Shown here in pieces: positions 7,713 to 14,729 of a stretch of 32,951 nt of DNA. The position numbers and the translations under genes were made by a program. This DNA is from Rhodospirillaceae bacterium. GTDB lineage: Bacteria > Pseudomonadota > Alphaproteobacteria > Dongiales > Dongiaceae. The stretch lies in assembly GCA_016794165.1 (NCBI GenBank), contig JAEUKV010000130.1, positions 1 to 32,951 of the forward strand. Reading direction: 5' to 3'. The number at the start of each line of letters is the position of its first letter. Position 1 is the stretch's first letter. Below the pieces are notes generated by a model. That model made no database searches. It was not told the origin of the DNA and was given only the letters and a program-made list of their open reading frames with translations.

Positions 7713-7742
7713 AAAAAAATTGCCGGGCACGAGGCCCGGCAA
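7713..7742 (-). terminator. Strong intrinsic terminator
   Basis: On the minus strand a perfect 9-bp stem, TTGCCGGGC with GCCCGGCAA, and a 5-base loop are followed directly by seven T. This is a textbook Rho-independent terminator for leftward transcription, and it defines the 3' end of the RNA candidate. Confidence 0.9.
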
Positions 7743-7867
7743 GTTAAACAGGGAGGCTTTACGTCTGGGAGACGTAGGGTCCGAAGACCCCATCCGGGCA
7801 TCGCGCCCGAATTCGATGTGGAGCAATCGCTCCGAAAACGTTTTGCCGCGCGCCTTGCGGCCGGCGG

Positions 7868-7887
7868 ACAATCTGACGTCAGATTGT
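7868..7887. repeat. Perfect 20-bp palindrome
   Basis: ACAATCTGAC followed directly by its reverse complement. It lies at the promoter-proximal end of the structured RNA candidate. It could be the first RNA hairpin or an operator for a dimeric regulator. Confidence 0.85.
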
Positions 7888-7888
7888 G

Positions 7889-8357
7889 TCGGCAGCATGA
7901 CGGGTCAACCACATGATCAGAGAAACGTTCCAGCTGTTGCAAAAGAACAACACGTGTGGCTGACCGGCACAAACGCAGAATAGCGAATCCCTAGCGACCC
8001 ACCAGAGTCAAATTCACAGACGCGGCATGCACCGTTTGCATACCAATGAATTTTATATTTTTCAGATAGTTACATCTATGTGGGCGAACGCATCGCGGGT
8101 GCAGGCGGAAGTGTCGCGGGGCCCGGGATTGTGCGACTGAAACTGCCGCGTGCCGCCGCCACTGTTGCAGTCGCGAATTCCCTACCGACTCGGAAGAGTT
8201 TTTGGAACGCGACCTCCCTGTCGCATGTGGGCCAGATTCCGTGCGCAGGATCCTTTGCGCCGTGCCCTATCGTCCCGTCTTGCCAATTCCGTGCGGCGGC
8301 CTATCTCGGTGGTGGCCTGATATCCTGTCTCGTACCACCCGTGGAGAATGAGCGCGC
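7889..8357. other. Gap without recognised genes
   Basis: About 470 bases. It holds a possible -35 element for the RNA candidate (7903-7908) and an AT-rich patch near 8046-8075 that stands out from its surroundings and could contain a promoter. The open frames do not look like proteins. Confidence 0.4.
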
Positions 8358-8606
8358 ATGATCTACCTGCTGGCCCTGCTGCTGCCACCCCTGGCCCTCC
8401 TGCTCTACGGCAAGGTGTTTCAGGCCATCTTCAATCTGCTGCTCTATGTCCTGGCCTGGGTGGTGTTCATCTTCAGCCTGTTCCTCGGCGGCTCGCCAGG
8501 CTTCGTCATCTGGCTGGTGGCGGCGCTGCACGCCATCCTGGTGATCAACAATGCCAAGAAGGACGCTCGGGCCGCCGCCATTCTGGCCGGCCGCCGCCTG
8601 GATTGA
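8358..8606 (+). CDS. Pmp3/YqaE-like small membrane protein
   Basis: An 82-residue protein with two hydrophobic segments (about 3-35 and 37-63). The LLPPLALLLYGK start and the PGFVIWLVAALHAILVINN end match the pattern of the UPF0057/Pmp3/YqaE family: a hydrophobic hairpin with LPP near the N-terminus and PG...HA.Y/L.I near the second helix. It is longer than classical members (about 52 residues) because the loop and the charged tail KKDARAA are extended. Family members are linked to membrane potential and salt or cold stress. It stands alone; no operon partner is evident. Confidence 0.7.
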   Translation: MIYLLALLLPPLALLLYGKVFQAIFNLLLYVLAWVVFIFSLFLGGSPGFVIWLVAALHAILVINNAKKDARAAAILAGRRLD

Positions 8607-8783
8607 TGTCTCGCCATCGGCGGGGTCCGGTCCCGGGCGATCCGGCGGGCGATGTCAGCGAATCGTCATCGATCCTGTGAATAATCGTCAGCCTTAGCTC
8701 GCGCCTCGCGGCAAGCGCCCAGGGTTTCGATCCCTCGGCCGCGCGGGGCGGAAGGGCGATCCTGCCAGGTGGAGAGACGGTCG

Positions 8784-9446
8784 ATGGCGTCCATTTTTCG
8801 CAATGAATCGCGGCGCAGTGTTGGCAGCCGCCCGCTGCGCTGGAACACCTATCTGCTGCGTCTCGTCGCCGCCATCGCCGGTCTGCTGGTGCTGGGTTGC
8901 GCTGCCTGGGCCATCGATGACGAGATCGACGAACATCGCGCTGTTTCGGCCCTCCGAGAAGGCGGCCATATCGTCTTTTTCCGCCACGCCGAACGCTTCA
9001 AGGGTGCCAAGGAAAGGCTGTCGGAACATTCGACACCGGCCGAGTTCGCCGATTGCAGCCGCCAGCGCAATCTGACGCCGGAAGGGCGGGAGCAGGCCCG
9101 GCTGTTGGGCGAATACTTTCGCGAACTGGATATCCCGGTCGGCCAGGTCATCTCGAACGCTCAGTGCCGCACCCGTGATACGGCCCTCCTGGCCTTCGGC
9201 AAGACCAGACTCGAACCCGGTTTCTACAATCAGGAATTCCTGCGCGGCCTGCTGGCGGCGCCGCCGCAGGCGGGTACCAACACCATTCTGGTCGGCAATG
9301 ACTATCCGTTCGATCAGTTGACCGGGATCGATTTGGCGCGCGCCGAGGCGGCCATCATCAGGCCCGACGGCAAGGGCGGATATGACGTTGTCGCGCGGCT
9401 TGACTTCGATGACTGGACGGAAGAAGCCGAGCCAGGCTGGTGGTGA
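8784..9446 (+). CDS. Membrane-anchored histidine phosphatase-like protein
   Basis: A 220-residue protein. The ATG at 8784 is chosen because GGAGAG lies 7 bases before it; a GTG at 8769 is less likely. A hydrophobic segment (about 23-45) after a basic N-terminus anchors it or exports it. The phosphatase domain starts at VSALREGGHIVFFRHAER, with the catalytic R67-H68. The NLTPEGREQARLLGEYF and SNAQCRTRDTA segments are typical of the SixA/PhoE-like branch. The second catalytic histidine expected in the late LVGH motif is replaced by Asn (N172 in LVGND), so activity may be lost or altered. The substrate is unknown. The gene converges on the LysR gene with 17 bases between. Confidence 0.8.
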   Translation: MASIFRNESRRSVGSRPLRWNTYLLRLVAAIAGLLVLGCAAWAIDDEIDEHRAVSALREGGHIVFFRHAERFKGAKERLSEHSTPAEFADCSRQRNLTPEGREQARLLGEYFRELDIPVGQVISNAQCRTRDTALLAFGKTRLEPGFYNQEFLRGLLAAPPQAGTNTILVGNDYPFDQLTGIDLARAEAAIIRPDGKGGYDVVARLDFDDWTEEAEPGWW

Positions 9447-9463
9447 AGGCGGTCCGCCGCGGG

Positions 9464-10366
9464 TCAGGACTGCATCTTGCCTTCGGCGACCTTCCTGAGC
9501 AGGAAGTCGCGGAAGACCTGGATGCGCTTTGAGTTCCTGAGTTCTTCCGGATAGACGAAATAGGCGTCGATGCGCGGGCCCTGCAGTTCCGGCAGGACGC
9601 GTACCAGGCTGGTGCCTTCGCCCACCATGAATTCAGGCAGGCTGGCGATACCCAATCCGCTCTGCACCGCGCGCAGGATCGCATAGACCGAGTTCACCTT
9701 GAGGATCGGCCGGCGCGGCTTGTCCTTGCGCGTGCCGGCCATCAGCAGCCAGTCCATGTCCTCGACGGGCGGGCGCGTGTCGTTGCCATAGACGATGATG
9801 CGGTGCTGGTCGAGATCCTCCGGCACCTTGGGGATGCTGTGGCGCTTGAGGTAAGCCGGGGCGGCGTAGATGTTGAGATGCACCGTCATCAGGTGGCGCT
9901 GGATAAGCTCCGGCTGCCGCGGCGGGGCCATGCGGATGGCGACGTCCGCCTCGCGCATGGACAGGTCGAGTTCGCGATCCTCCAGCACCAGGTCGACCTC
10001 GACATCGGGATAGAGGTCGATGAATTCCAGCAGGCAGGGGGTGAGCCAGGAGGAACCGAAGGCCTGGGTCGCGGTCACCTTCAACTGGCCCTTCGGCCGG
10101 TCCTTGGATTCGGCCAGCTGCGCTTCCGCCATGGCGAGCTTCGAGAACACCTCATGCGCTGTCCGGTAGAGCAGTTCGCCCTGTTCGGTGAGAATGAGGC
10201 CGCGGGCATGGCGGTGGAACAGCGCGACGTTGAGGCTTTCCTCCAGCGAGGAGATCTGGCGCGACACCGCCGACTGGCTGAGGTTCAGCACTTCGCCCGC
10301 ATGGGTGAAGCTGCCGGCCTCGGCGACCGCGTGAAAGATCCGGAGCTTGTCCCAATCCATTTTCAT
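9464..10366 (-). CDS. LysR family transcriptional regulator
   Basis: A 300-residue LysR-type regulator. The winged helix-turn-helix lies at residues 3-62 (LRIFHAVAEAGSFTHAGEVL, then LSQSAVSRQISSLE). A linker helix and a periplasmic-binding-like effector domain (about 90-295) follow, beginning GQLKVTATQAFG. The ATG at 10366 has AGCAGG upstream; the Met at residue 3 is an alternative. It lies 60 bases downstream of trxB in the same direction, an arrangement common in Rhodospirillales-like genomes, so it may be co-transcribed with it. The effector is unknown. Like its family it probably acts as a tetramer that activates or represses metabolic or redox genes. Confidence 0.92.
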   Translation of the reverse strand: MKMDWDKLRIFHAVAEAGSFTHAGEVLNLSQSAVSRQISSLEESLNVALFHRHARGLILTEQGELLYRTAHEVFSKLAMAEAQLAESKDRPKGQLKVTATQAFGSSWLTPCLLEFIDLYPDVEVDLVLEDRELDLSMREADVAIRMAPPRQPELIQRHLMTVHLNIYAAPAYLKRHSIPKVPEDLDQHRIIVYGNDTRPPVEDMDWLLMAGTRKDKPRRPILKVNSVYAILRAVQSGLGIASLPEFMVGEGTSLVRVLPELQGPRIDAYFVYPEELRNSKRIQVFRDFLLRKVAEGKMQS

Positions 10367-10426
10367 GTTACCTGCTGGCGCCCACCGGGCGCGTTCCCCT
10401 CAAACGATCATGGCCGGTCCACGGCC

Positions 10427-11395
10427 TTATTCCGCTGCCTGCGCCGCGTCGTGCTCGTGGGCGGCGATGAAGCGCTCGGCCTCAAGTGCCGCCATGCAAC
10501 CCATGCCCGCGGCGGTCACCGCCTGGCGGAACACCTTGTCCTTGACGTCGCCGGCGGCGAAGACGCCGGGAATCTCTGTGGCGGTGCTGTCCGGCTTGGT
10601 AATGAGATAGCCTTCGCCATCCAGCGGCAGCTTGCCCTTGAAGAGCTCGGTGGCCGGCGAATGGCCGATGGCGACGAAGAAACCGTCGGCGGGGATGGTC
10701 GTGACCTCGCCGCTCTGCACGTTCTTCACCTTGACGCCGGTGACGCCCAGGGGCTCGCTCTCGCCCAGCACTTCCTCGACCACGCTGTTCCACACCACCT
10801 TGATCTTCGGGTTGCGGAACAATCGCTCCTGCATGATCTTCTCGGCGCGGAAACTGTCGCGGCGATGGACCACTGTCACCTTGCTCGCGTGGTTGGTGAG
10901 ATAGATCGCCTCCTCGACCGCCGTGTTGCCGCCGCCCACCAGCACCACTTCCTTCTCGCGGAAGAAGAATCCGTCGCAGGTGGCGCAGGCGGAAACGCCG
11001 AAGCCGCGGAACTTCTGCTCGGATGGGAGGCCCAGCCAGCGCGCCTGGGCGCCGGTCGCGATGATCAGGGTTTCGGCCAGATAGACATCGCCGGAATCCC
11101 CCATTGCGCGGAACGGCCGGCGCGAGAGGTCCACCTCAACAATGGTGTCGAAGATCATGCGGGTGCCGACATGCTCGGCCTGCTTCTGCATCTGCTCCAT
11201 CAGCCAGGGGCCCTGCACCACGTCGGCGAAGCCGGGATAATTCTCGACATCGGTGGTGATGGTCATCTGCCCACCGGGCTGCAATCCCTGTACCAGCACT
11301 GGTTTCAGGTTCGCGCGGGCCGTGTAGATGGCAGCGGTATAGCCCGCCGGGCCGGAGCCGATGATGAGGGCCTTGGTGTGGATTTCCTGGGTCAT
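10427..11395 (-). CDS. trxB: Thioredoxin reductase (NADPH)
   Basis: A 322-residue flavoprotein of normal length that transfers electrons from NADPH through FAD and a redox-active disulfide to thioredoxin in the cytoplasm. The FAD site is GSGPAGYTAAIYTARA (13-28). The redox pair is C137-A-T-C140, followed by DGFFF. The NADPH site is GGGNTAVEEA (154-163), with the 2'-phosphate-binding HRR at 177-179. A C-terminal FAD motif is GVFAAGDVKD. All catalytic features are intact. The gene stands alone at its 5' end, with 353 bases before the next small ORF on the other strand, so its promoter should lie just right of 11395. Confidence 0.96.
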   Translation of the reverse strand: MTQEIHTKALIIGSGPAGYTAAIYTARANLKPVLVQGLQPGGQMTITTDVENYPGFADVVQGPWLMEQMQKQAEHVGTRMIFDTIVEVDLSRRPFRAMGDSGDVYLAETLIIATGAQARWLGLPSEQKFRGFGVSACATCDGFFFREKEVVLVGGGNTAVEEAIYLTNHASKVTVVHRRDSFRAEKIMQERLFRNPKIKVVWNSVVEEVLGESEPLGVTGVKVKNVQSGEVTTIPADGFFVAIGHSPATELFKGKLPLDGEGYLITKPDSTATEIPGVFAAGDVKDKVFRQAVTAAGMGCMAALEAERFIAAHEHDAAQAAE

Positions 11396-11748
11396 GTCGC
11401 AATGGCCTTGGCAGCTAGGGGATCAGCGGGCGTCGCGCGGCGCGAGATACCGGGGAGACTCGAACATCGCCACGCAGGCTAACAATAGGCGTGGCCGGCC
11501 CCGAATCCAAGCCATGCAGGATAGGAATGGCTCGAAAAACATCCTCCAATTCCTAATAAAAATACGGAAATGAGCTATGCAACTGCGCCGGAAGGAGATT
11601 TTTCGACAAGGACCGGCCGGCGGTGGCGCGATCGCCCCGCCGCCCGAGGTGTTGCGCTTGAGAGACAGATAGACGGACCCGGAAAATGTGCCGGAAATCG
11701 CCATATCTCCCGCCCGAAGACACGCGCGCCAGCGGGAAGAGCGGTCGC
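11396..11748. other. Divergent intergenic region
   Basis: No gene is seen between trxB (leftward) and the small membrane peptide (rightward). The AT-richer part near 11536-11575 is the most likely promoter area, but no box pair is convincing. Confidence 0.4.
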
Positions 11749-11826
11749 ATGCGAATCGTTATGCTGGTGCCGACCGGCCTTGCCGCGCTGATCCTGGCCG
11801 TGATCCCGACGATCTGGCTGCGATAG
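11749..11826 (+). CDS. Small single-helix membrane peptide, MetS-like
   Basis: A 25-residue open frame with an ATG at 11749 and a GGGAAGAG-type ribosome binding site about 8 bases before it. It is one hydrophobic helix (VPTGLAALILAVIPTIWLR) with a positive end. It sits 113 bases upstream of an NSS-family sodium symporter on the same strand. Some NSS transporters (the MetP/MetS type) need a small one-helix subunit encoded next to them. The position, size and tryptophan-containing helix fit this, although MetS genes often lie downstream rather than upstream. The match is by context and form, not by clear sequence identity. Confidence 0.5.
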   Translation: MRIVMLVPTGLAALILAVIPTIWLR

Positions 11827-11939
11827 GGCCGTCTTCTCGGCCGCAGATCCAGGCATTCGGCAGAGTTCCGCGCTGGCCCCGTATTGCAATCTGACCGCGC
11901 TCAGGTCATGACTGGCCTCGCCAGCTGGGGGCGATTGTC

Positions 11940-13271
11940 ATGCATGAACAGTGGGGTACGCGGATCGGCTTTATCCTGGCGACGATCGGTGGCGCGGTCG
12001 GGCTTGGAAACCTGTGGCGCTTCGCCTATGTCGCCGGGGAGAACGGCGGCGGCGCGTTCCTGCTGGTCTATCTCGTCTGCATCCTGCTGATCGCCCTGCC
12101 GCTGGTGGTGGCCGAACTGTTCCTCGGCCGCAGCGGCCAGGGCGATGCCATCCAGGCCTTTGCGGCTGCCGCGCCCGGTTCACGCTGGCGCCTGGTGGGC
12201 TGGCTCGGCGTCGCCGCCGCCTTCGTCATCCTCAGCTACTACGCCGTCATTGCCGGCTGGGCGCTCAGTTACCTCGCCGGCGCGCTGGGCGGCGAATTGT
12301 GGCGGGCGACCGAATCCGGCTTCGGGTTGTATTTCGAGCGCATCATCGCGCATCCCCTGGCATCGCTGTTCTGGATGGGTACCATGCTGGCCGGCGCCAC
12401 CGTTATTGTCGCCGGCGGCGTCCGGCGCGGGATCGAGCGTGCCAATCTGTGGCTGATGCCGATGCTGGCGTTGCTGATCCTGGCGATGGCCGGGGTGGCG
12501 CTGTCGCTGCCAGGCGGGATGGCGGGGGTCGATTTCCTGCTGCGTCCCGACTGGTCGGCGCTGGCGCATCCCGCCGTCTATCTCAATGCGCTCGGCCAGG
12601 CCTTCTTTTCGATCGGGATCGGCATGGCCTTCTTCGTCACCTATGGCAGCTACCTGCAACCAGCCACCCGCATCCCGGGGGCGGCCGCCACCGTGGTGAT
12701 CGGCGATACGCTGTTTGCGCTGGTGGCGGGGCTCGCCATCTTCCCCACCGTCTTTGCCTTCGGGGCCGATCCGGCGGCGGGGCCGCGACTGGCCTTCGTC
12801 ACCCTGCCGCAGATCTTCGTGGCGATGCCGGGCGGCTGGCTGTTCGGCACGCTGTTCTTCTTCCTGCTCTCCGCCGCGGCGCTCACCTCGCTGGTGGCGC
12901 TGCTGGAAGTGCCGGTCGCCAGCTTGGTGCATCGCACCGCCATCGGACGGAAACACGCCGCGCCGCTGATCGGCGGTCTTGCCTTCCTGATCGGCATCCC
13001 CTCCGCGCTCAGCTACGGGACCCTCGCCCATCTGCATCCGTTCGGGATGCCGCTGCTCGACTTCATCGACCACGGGGTTTCGAATTTCGCGCTGCCAGCA
13101 AGCGGTCTGCTGCTCGCGCTCTTTGTCGGCTGGCGGGTCGATGCCGCCATCCTGGCTGCCAATGCCGACCTGGCGGGCAGCAGGCTTGCCACGGTCTGGC
13201 GCGCGCTGCTGCGCTATGTTGTGCCGGTGGCGATCCTCGTCATCCTGCTGCGCAGCACCGGGCTGCTGTAG
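11940..13271 (+). CDS. Sodium-dependent transporter, NSS/SNF family
   Basis: A 443-residue integral membrane protein of the neurotransmitter:sodium symporter family (LeuT fold), with about 11 helices. The diagnostic first helix is intact: GGAVGLGNLWRFAYVAGENG (residues 13-32) holds the sodium and substrate site and the NGGGAF motif. The second unwound region is near FFSIGIGMAFFVTYGSY, helix 6 of the fold. Bacterial members take up amino acids with sodium; the substrate cannot be told here. A 25-residue membrane peptide upstream may be its small subunit. It converges on the DASS gene with only 5 bases between the stops, leaving no room for a separate terminator. Confidence 0.93.
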   Translation: MHEQWGTRIGFILATIGGAVGLGNLWRFAYVAGENGGGAFLLVYLVCILLIALPLVVAELFLGRSGQGDAIQAFAAAAPGSRWRLVGWLGVAAAFVILSYYAVIAGWALSYLAGALGGELWRATESGFGLYFERIIAHPLASLFWMGTMLAGATVIVAGGVRRGIERANLWLMPMLALLILAMAGVALSLPGGMAGVDFLLRPDWSALAHPAVYLNALGQAFFSIGIGMAFFVTYGSYLQPATRIPGAAATVVIGDTLFALVAGLAIFPTVFAFGADPAAGPRLAFVTLPQIFVAMPGGWLFGTLFFFLLSAAALTSLVALLEVPVASLVHRTAIGRKHAAPLIGGLAFLIGIPSALSYGTLAHLHPFGMPLLDFIDHGVSNFALPASGLLLALFVGWRVDAAILAANADLAGSRLATVWRALLRYVVPVAILVILLRSTGLL

Positions 13272-13276
13272 AAGGC

Positions 13277-14728
13277 CTACTCCGCCGTCAGCAGCAACGG
13301 CGCCAGGAAATAGACCGTGGCAGTGACCAGTGCGATGGAGAGGACGTTCATCACCAGCCCGGCACGCAGCATCGCCGCGATGGTGACATGACCGGTGGCA
13401 AAGACCAGGGCATTGGGCGGTGTTGCCACCGGCAGCATGAAGGCGCAGCTGGCCGCCATGGCGACGGCGGCTGACAAGGCCGCGGCGTCGAGTCCGGTCC
13501 CGGCGGCGACGGTCGCCACCACCGGCAGCAATGCCGCCACCGTTGCCGTGTTGCTGACCAGTTCGGTGAGCATCACCACGCTGGCGGTGAGGACCAGCAG
13601 GAAGACCCAGCCCGGCAGTTCCTCCAGCCCGGCGAGGCCGCTGCCGATCCAGAGTGCAAGGCCGCTCGTCTCCATTGCTGTGGCCAGCGACAGGCCGCCG
13701 CCGAACAGGATTAGCACCTGCCAGGGGATGGTCTGCGCCTCGGCCCAGGTGAGCAGCCGGCGCGGTGCGGCCGCCTCACCGCTGGGAATGAGGAAGAGGG
13801 CTGCGGCGCAGATGAGGGCGATGCCAGGGTCGCTCAGCCCCGCCAGCCCCGGCACCGCATTGAGCAGCGGCCGCGTCGACCACAGCAGGGCGGCGGCGCA
13901 GAAGACCGCCGCCACGCGCCGCTCCGAGACCGGCATCGGGCCGAGGGCGGCGAGACCCCGGGCCAGCTGCGACTGGCGGATCGCCAGTTCCAAGCGCGGC
14001 GAAACCGGAAACAGCAGACGGGTGAGCATCAGCCAGGTGAGGGGCAGGAACACGATCACCAGCGGCATGGCCATGGCCGACCAGGCGGCGAAGGAAAGGT
14101 CGATGCCGTGCTTTTCCCACAGATAGCCGGCAAGCAGCGCATTGGGCGGCGTGCCGATCAGCGTACCTGTGCCACCGATCGAGGCGCCGTAGGCGAGGCC
14201 AAGCAATAGTGCCAGCGCAAAGCGGCGCATCTCCGCCGGGTCGTCGTGGCAGGCCTCGACCGCGTCGATCACCGAGGTGGCGACCGGGAGCAGCAGCAGC
14301 ACCGCCGCCGTGTTGCTGATCCACATCGAGAGGAAGCCGCAGGCCAGCATGAAACCCAGCACCAGGCGCCGGGGCTCGCTCCCCATCAGCCGCAGCACAC
14401 CGTGGGCGAGGCGCCGGTGGAGATGCCAGCACCTGATCCCGGCGGCCATCAGGAAGCCGCCCAGGAACAGGAACACCAGCGGATTGGCGTAGGGGGCGGC
14501 GCTGCTGGCGAAATCACCAATCCCGAGCAGCGGCAGCACGATCAGCGGGAGGAGGGCGGTGACACCGATGGGGACGGGTTCCGTCGTCCACCAGAGCGCC
14601 ATCATCAGCGCCAGACCCAGCGTGTGCCATCCGGCCAGGGACAGGCCCGCAGGCGGTGGCATCACCAGGGTGATCCCGAGACAGCCGCAACCGACCAGCA
14701 GGCCGAGCAGTGCACCACGCGATGTCAT
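13277..14728 (-). CDS. SLC13/DASS family sodium-coupled anion transporter
   Basis: A 483-residue membrane protein with 11-12 helices. The ATG at 14728 is one base after the stop of the Na/Pi gene, which suggests translational coupling; an earlier Met at 14761 would overlap that gene. The family's two SNT motifs are present: WISNTAAV in the first half and LVSNTATV in the second, which bind sodium and carboxylate. The IGGTGTLIGTPPN and ATPPNALVFATG segments are also typical. Members import di- and tricarboxylates or sulfate with sodium. The substrate here is unknown, and pairing with a phosphate transporter does not decide it. Confidence 0.93.
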   Translation of the reverse strand: MTSRGALLGLLVGCGCLGITLVMPPPAGLSLAGWHTLGLALMMALWWTTEPVPIGVTALLPLIVLPLLGIGDFASSAAPYANPLVFLFLGGFLMAAGIRCWHLHRRLAHGVLRLMGSEPRRLVLGFMLACGFLSMWISNTAAVLLLLPVATSVIDAVEACHDDPAEMRRFALALLLGLAYGASIGGTGTLIGTPPNALLAGYLWEKHGIDLSFAAWSAMAMPLVIVFLPLTWLMLTRLLFPVSPRLELAIRQSQLARGLAALGPMPVSERRVAAVFCAAALLWSTRPLLNAVPGLAGLSDPGIALICAAALFLIPSGEAAAPRRLLTWAEAQTIPWQVLILFGGGLSLATAMETSGLALWIGSGLAGLEELPGWVFLLVLTASVVMLTELVSNTATVAALLPVVATVAAGTGLDAAALSAAVAMAASCAFMLPVATPPNALVFATGHVTIAAMLRAGLVMNVLSIALVTATVYFLAPLLLTAE

Positions 14729-14729
14729 G

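Larger units (their letters stand above)
7713..7888 (-). ncRNA. Structured small RNA candidate
   Basis: Read on the minus strand, about 175 bases fold into a row of hairpins. In transcription order these are: a 20-bp palindrome (7887-7868); GCCGC/GCGGC (7861-7845); GGAGC-GATT-GCTCC (7833-7820); CGGGC-GCGAT-GCCCG (7809-7795); GGGTC-TTCG-GACCC (7790-7777); ACGTCT-CCC-AGACGT (7775-7761); and a terminator stem with a T run. The TTCG loop closed by C-G is an extra-stable RNA tetraloop only on the minus strand, which favours that strand. Between the last two hairpins lies an unpaired GCCTCCC, complementary to Shine-Dalgarno sequences, as in many regulatory sRNAs. TTGACC at 7908-7903 could be a -35 box, but the -10 is weak. 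The RNA family is not recognised. Confidence 0.5.

Noticed and set aside
7698..7898. 66-residue minus-strand frame in the hairpin region
   Set aside because: The frame runs through all hairpins and into the terminator; RNA structure explains the sequence better than a protein.
7471..8357. tRNA gene as the integration target
   Set aside because: No cloverleaf or T-loop sequence is visible in this stretch; the structured RNA is the only RNA-like locus.
9803..11482. 559-residue plus-strand frame across lysR and trxB
   Set aside because: It lies antisense to two well-supported genes and has a composition typical of a GC-rich shadow frame.
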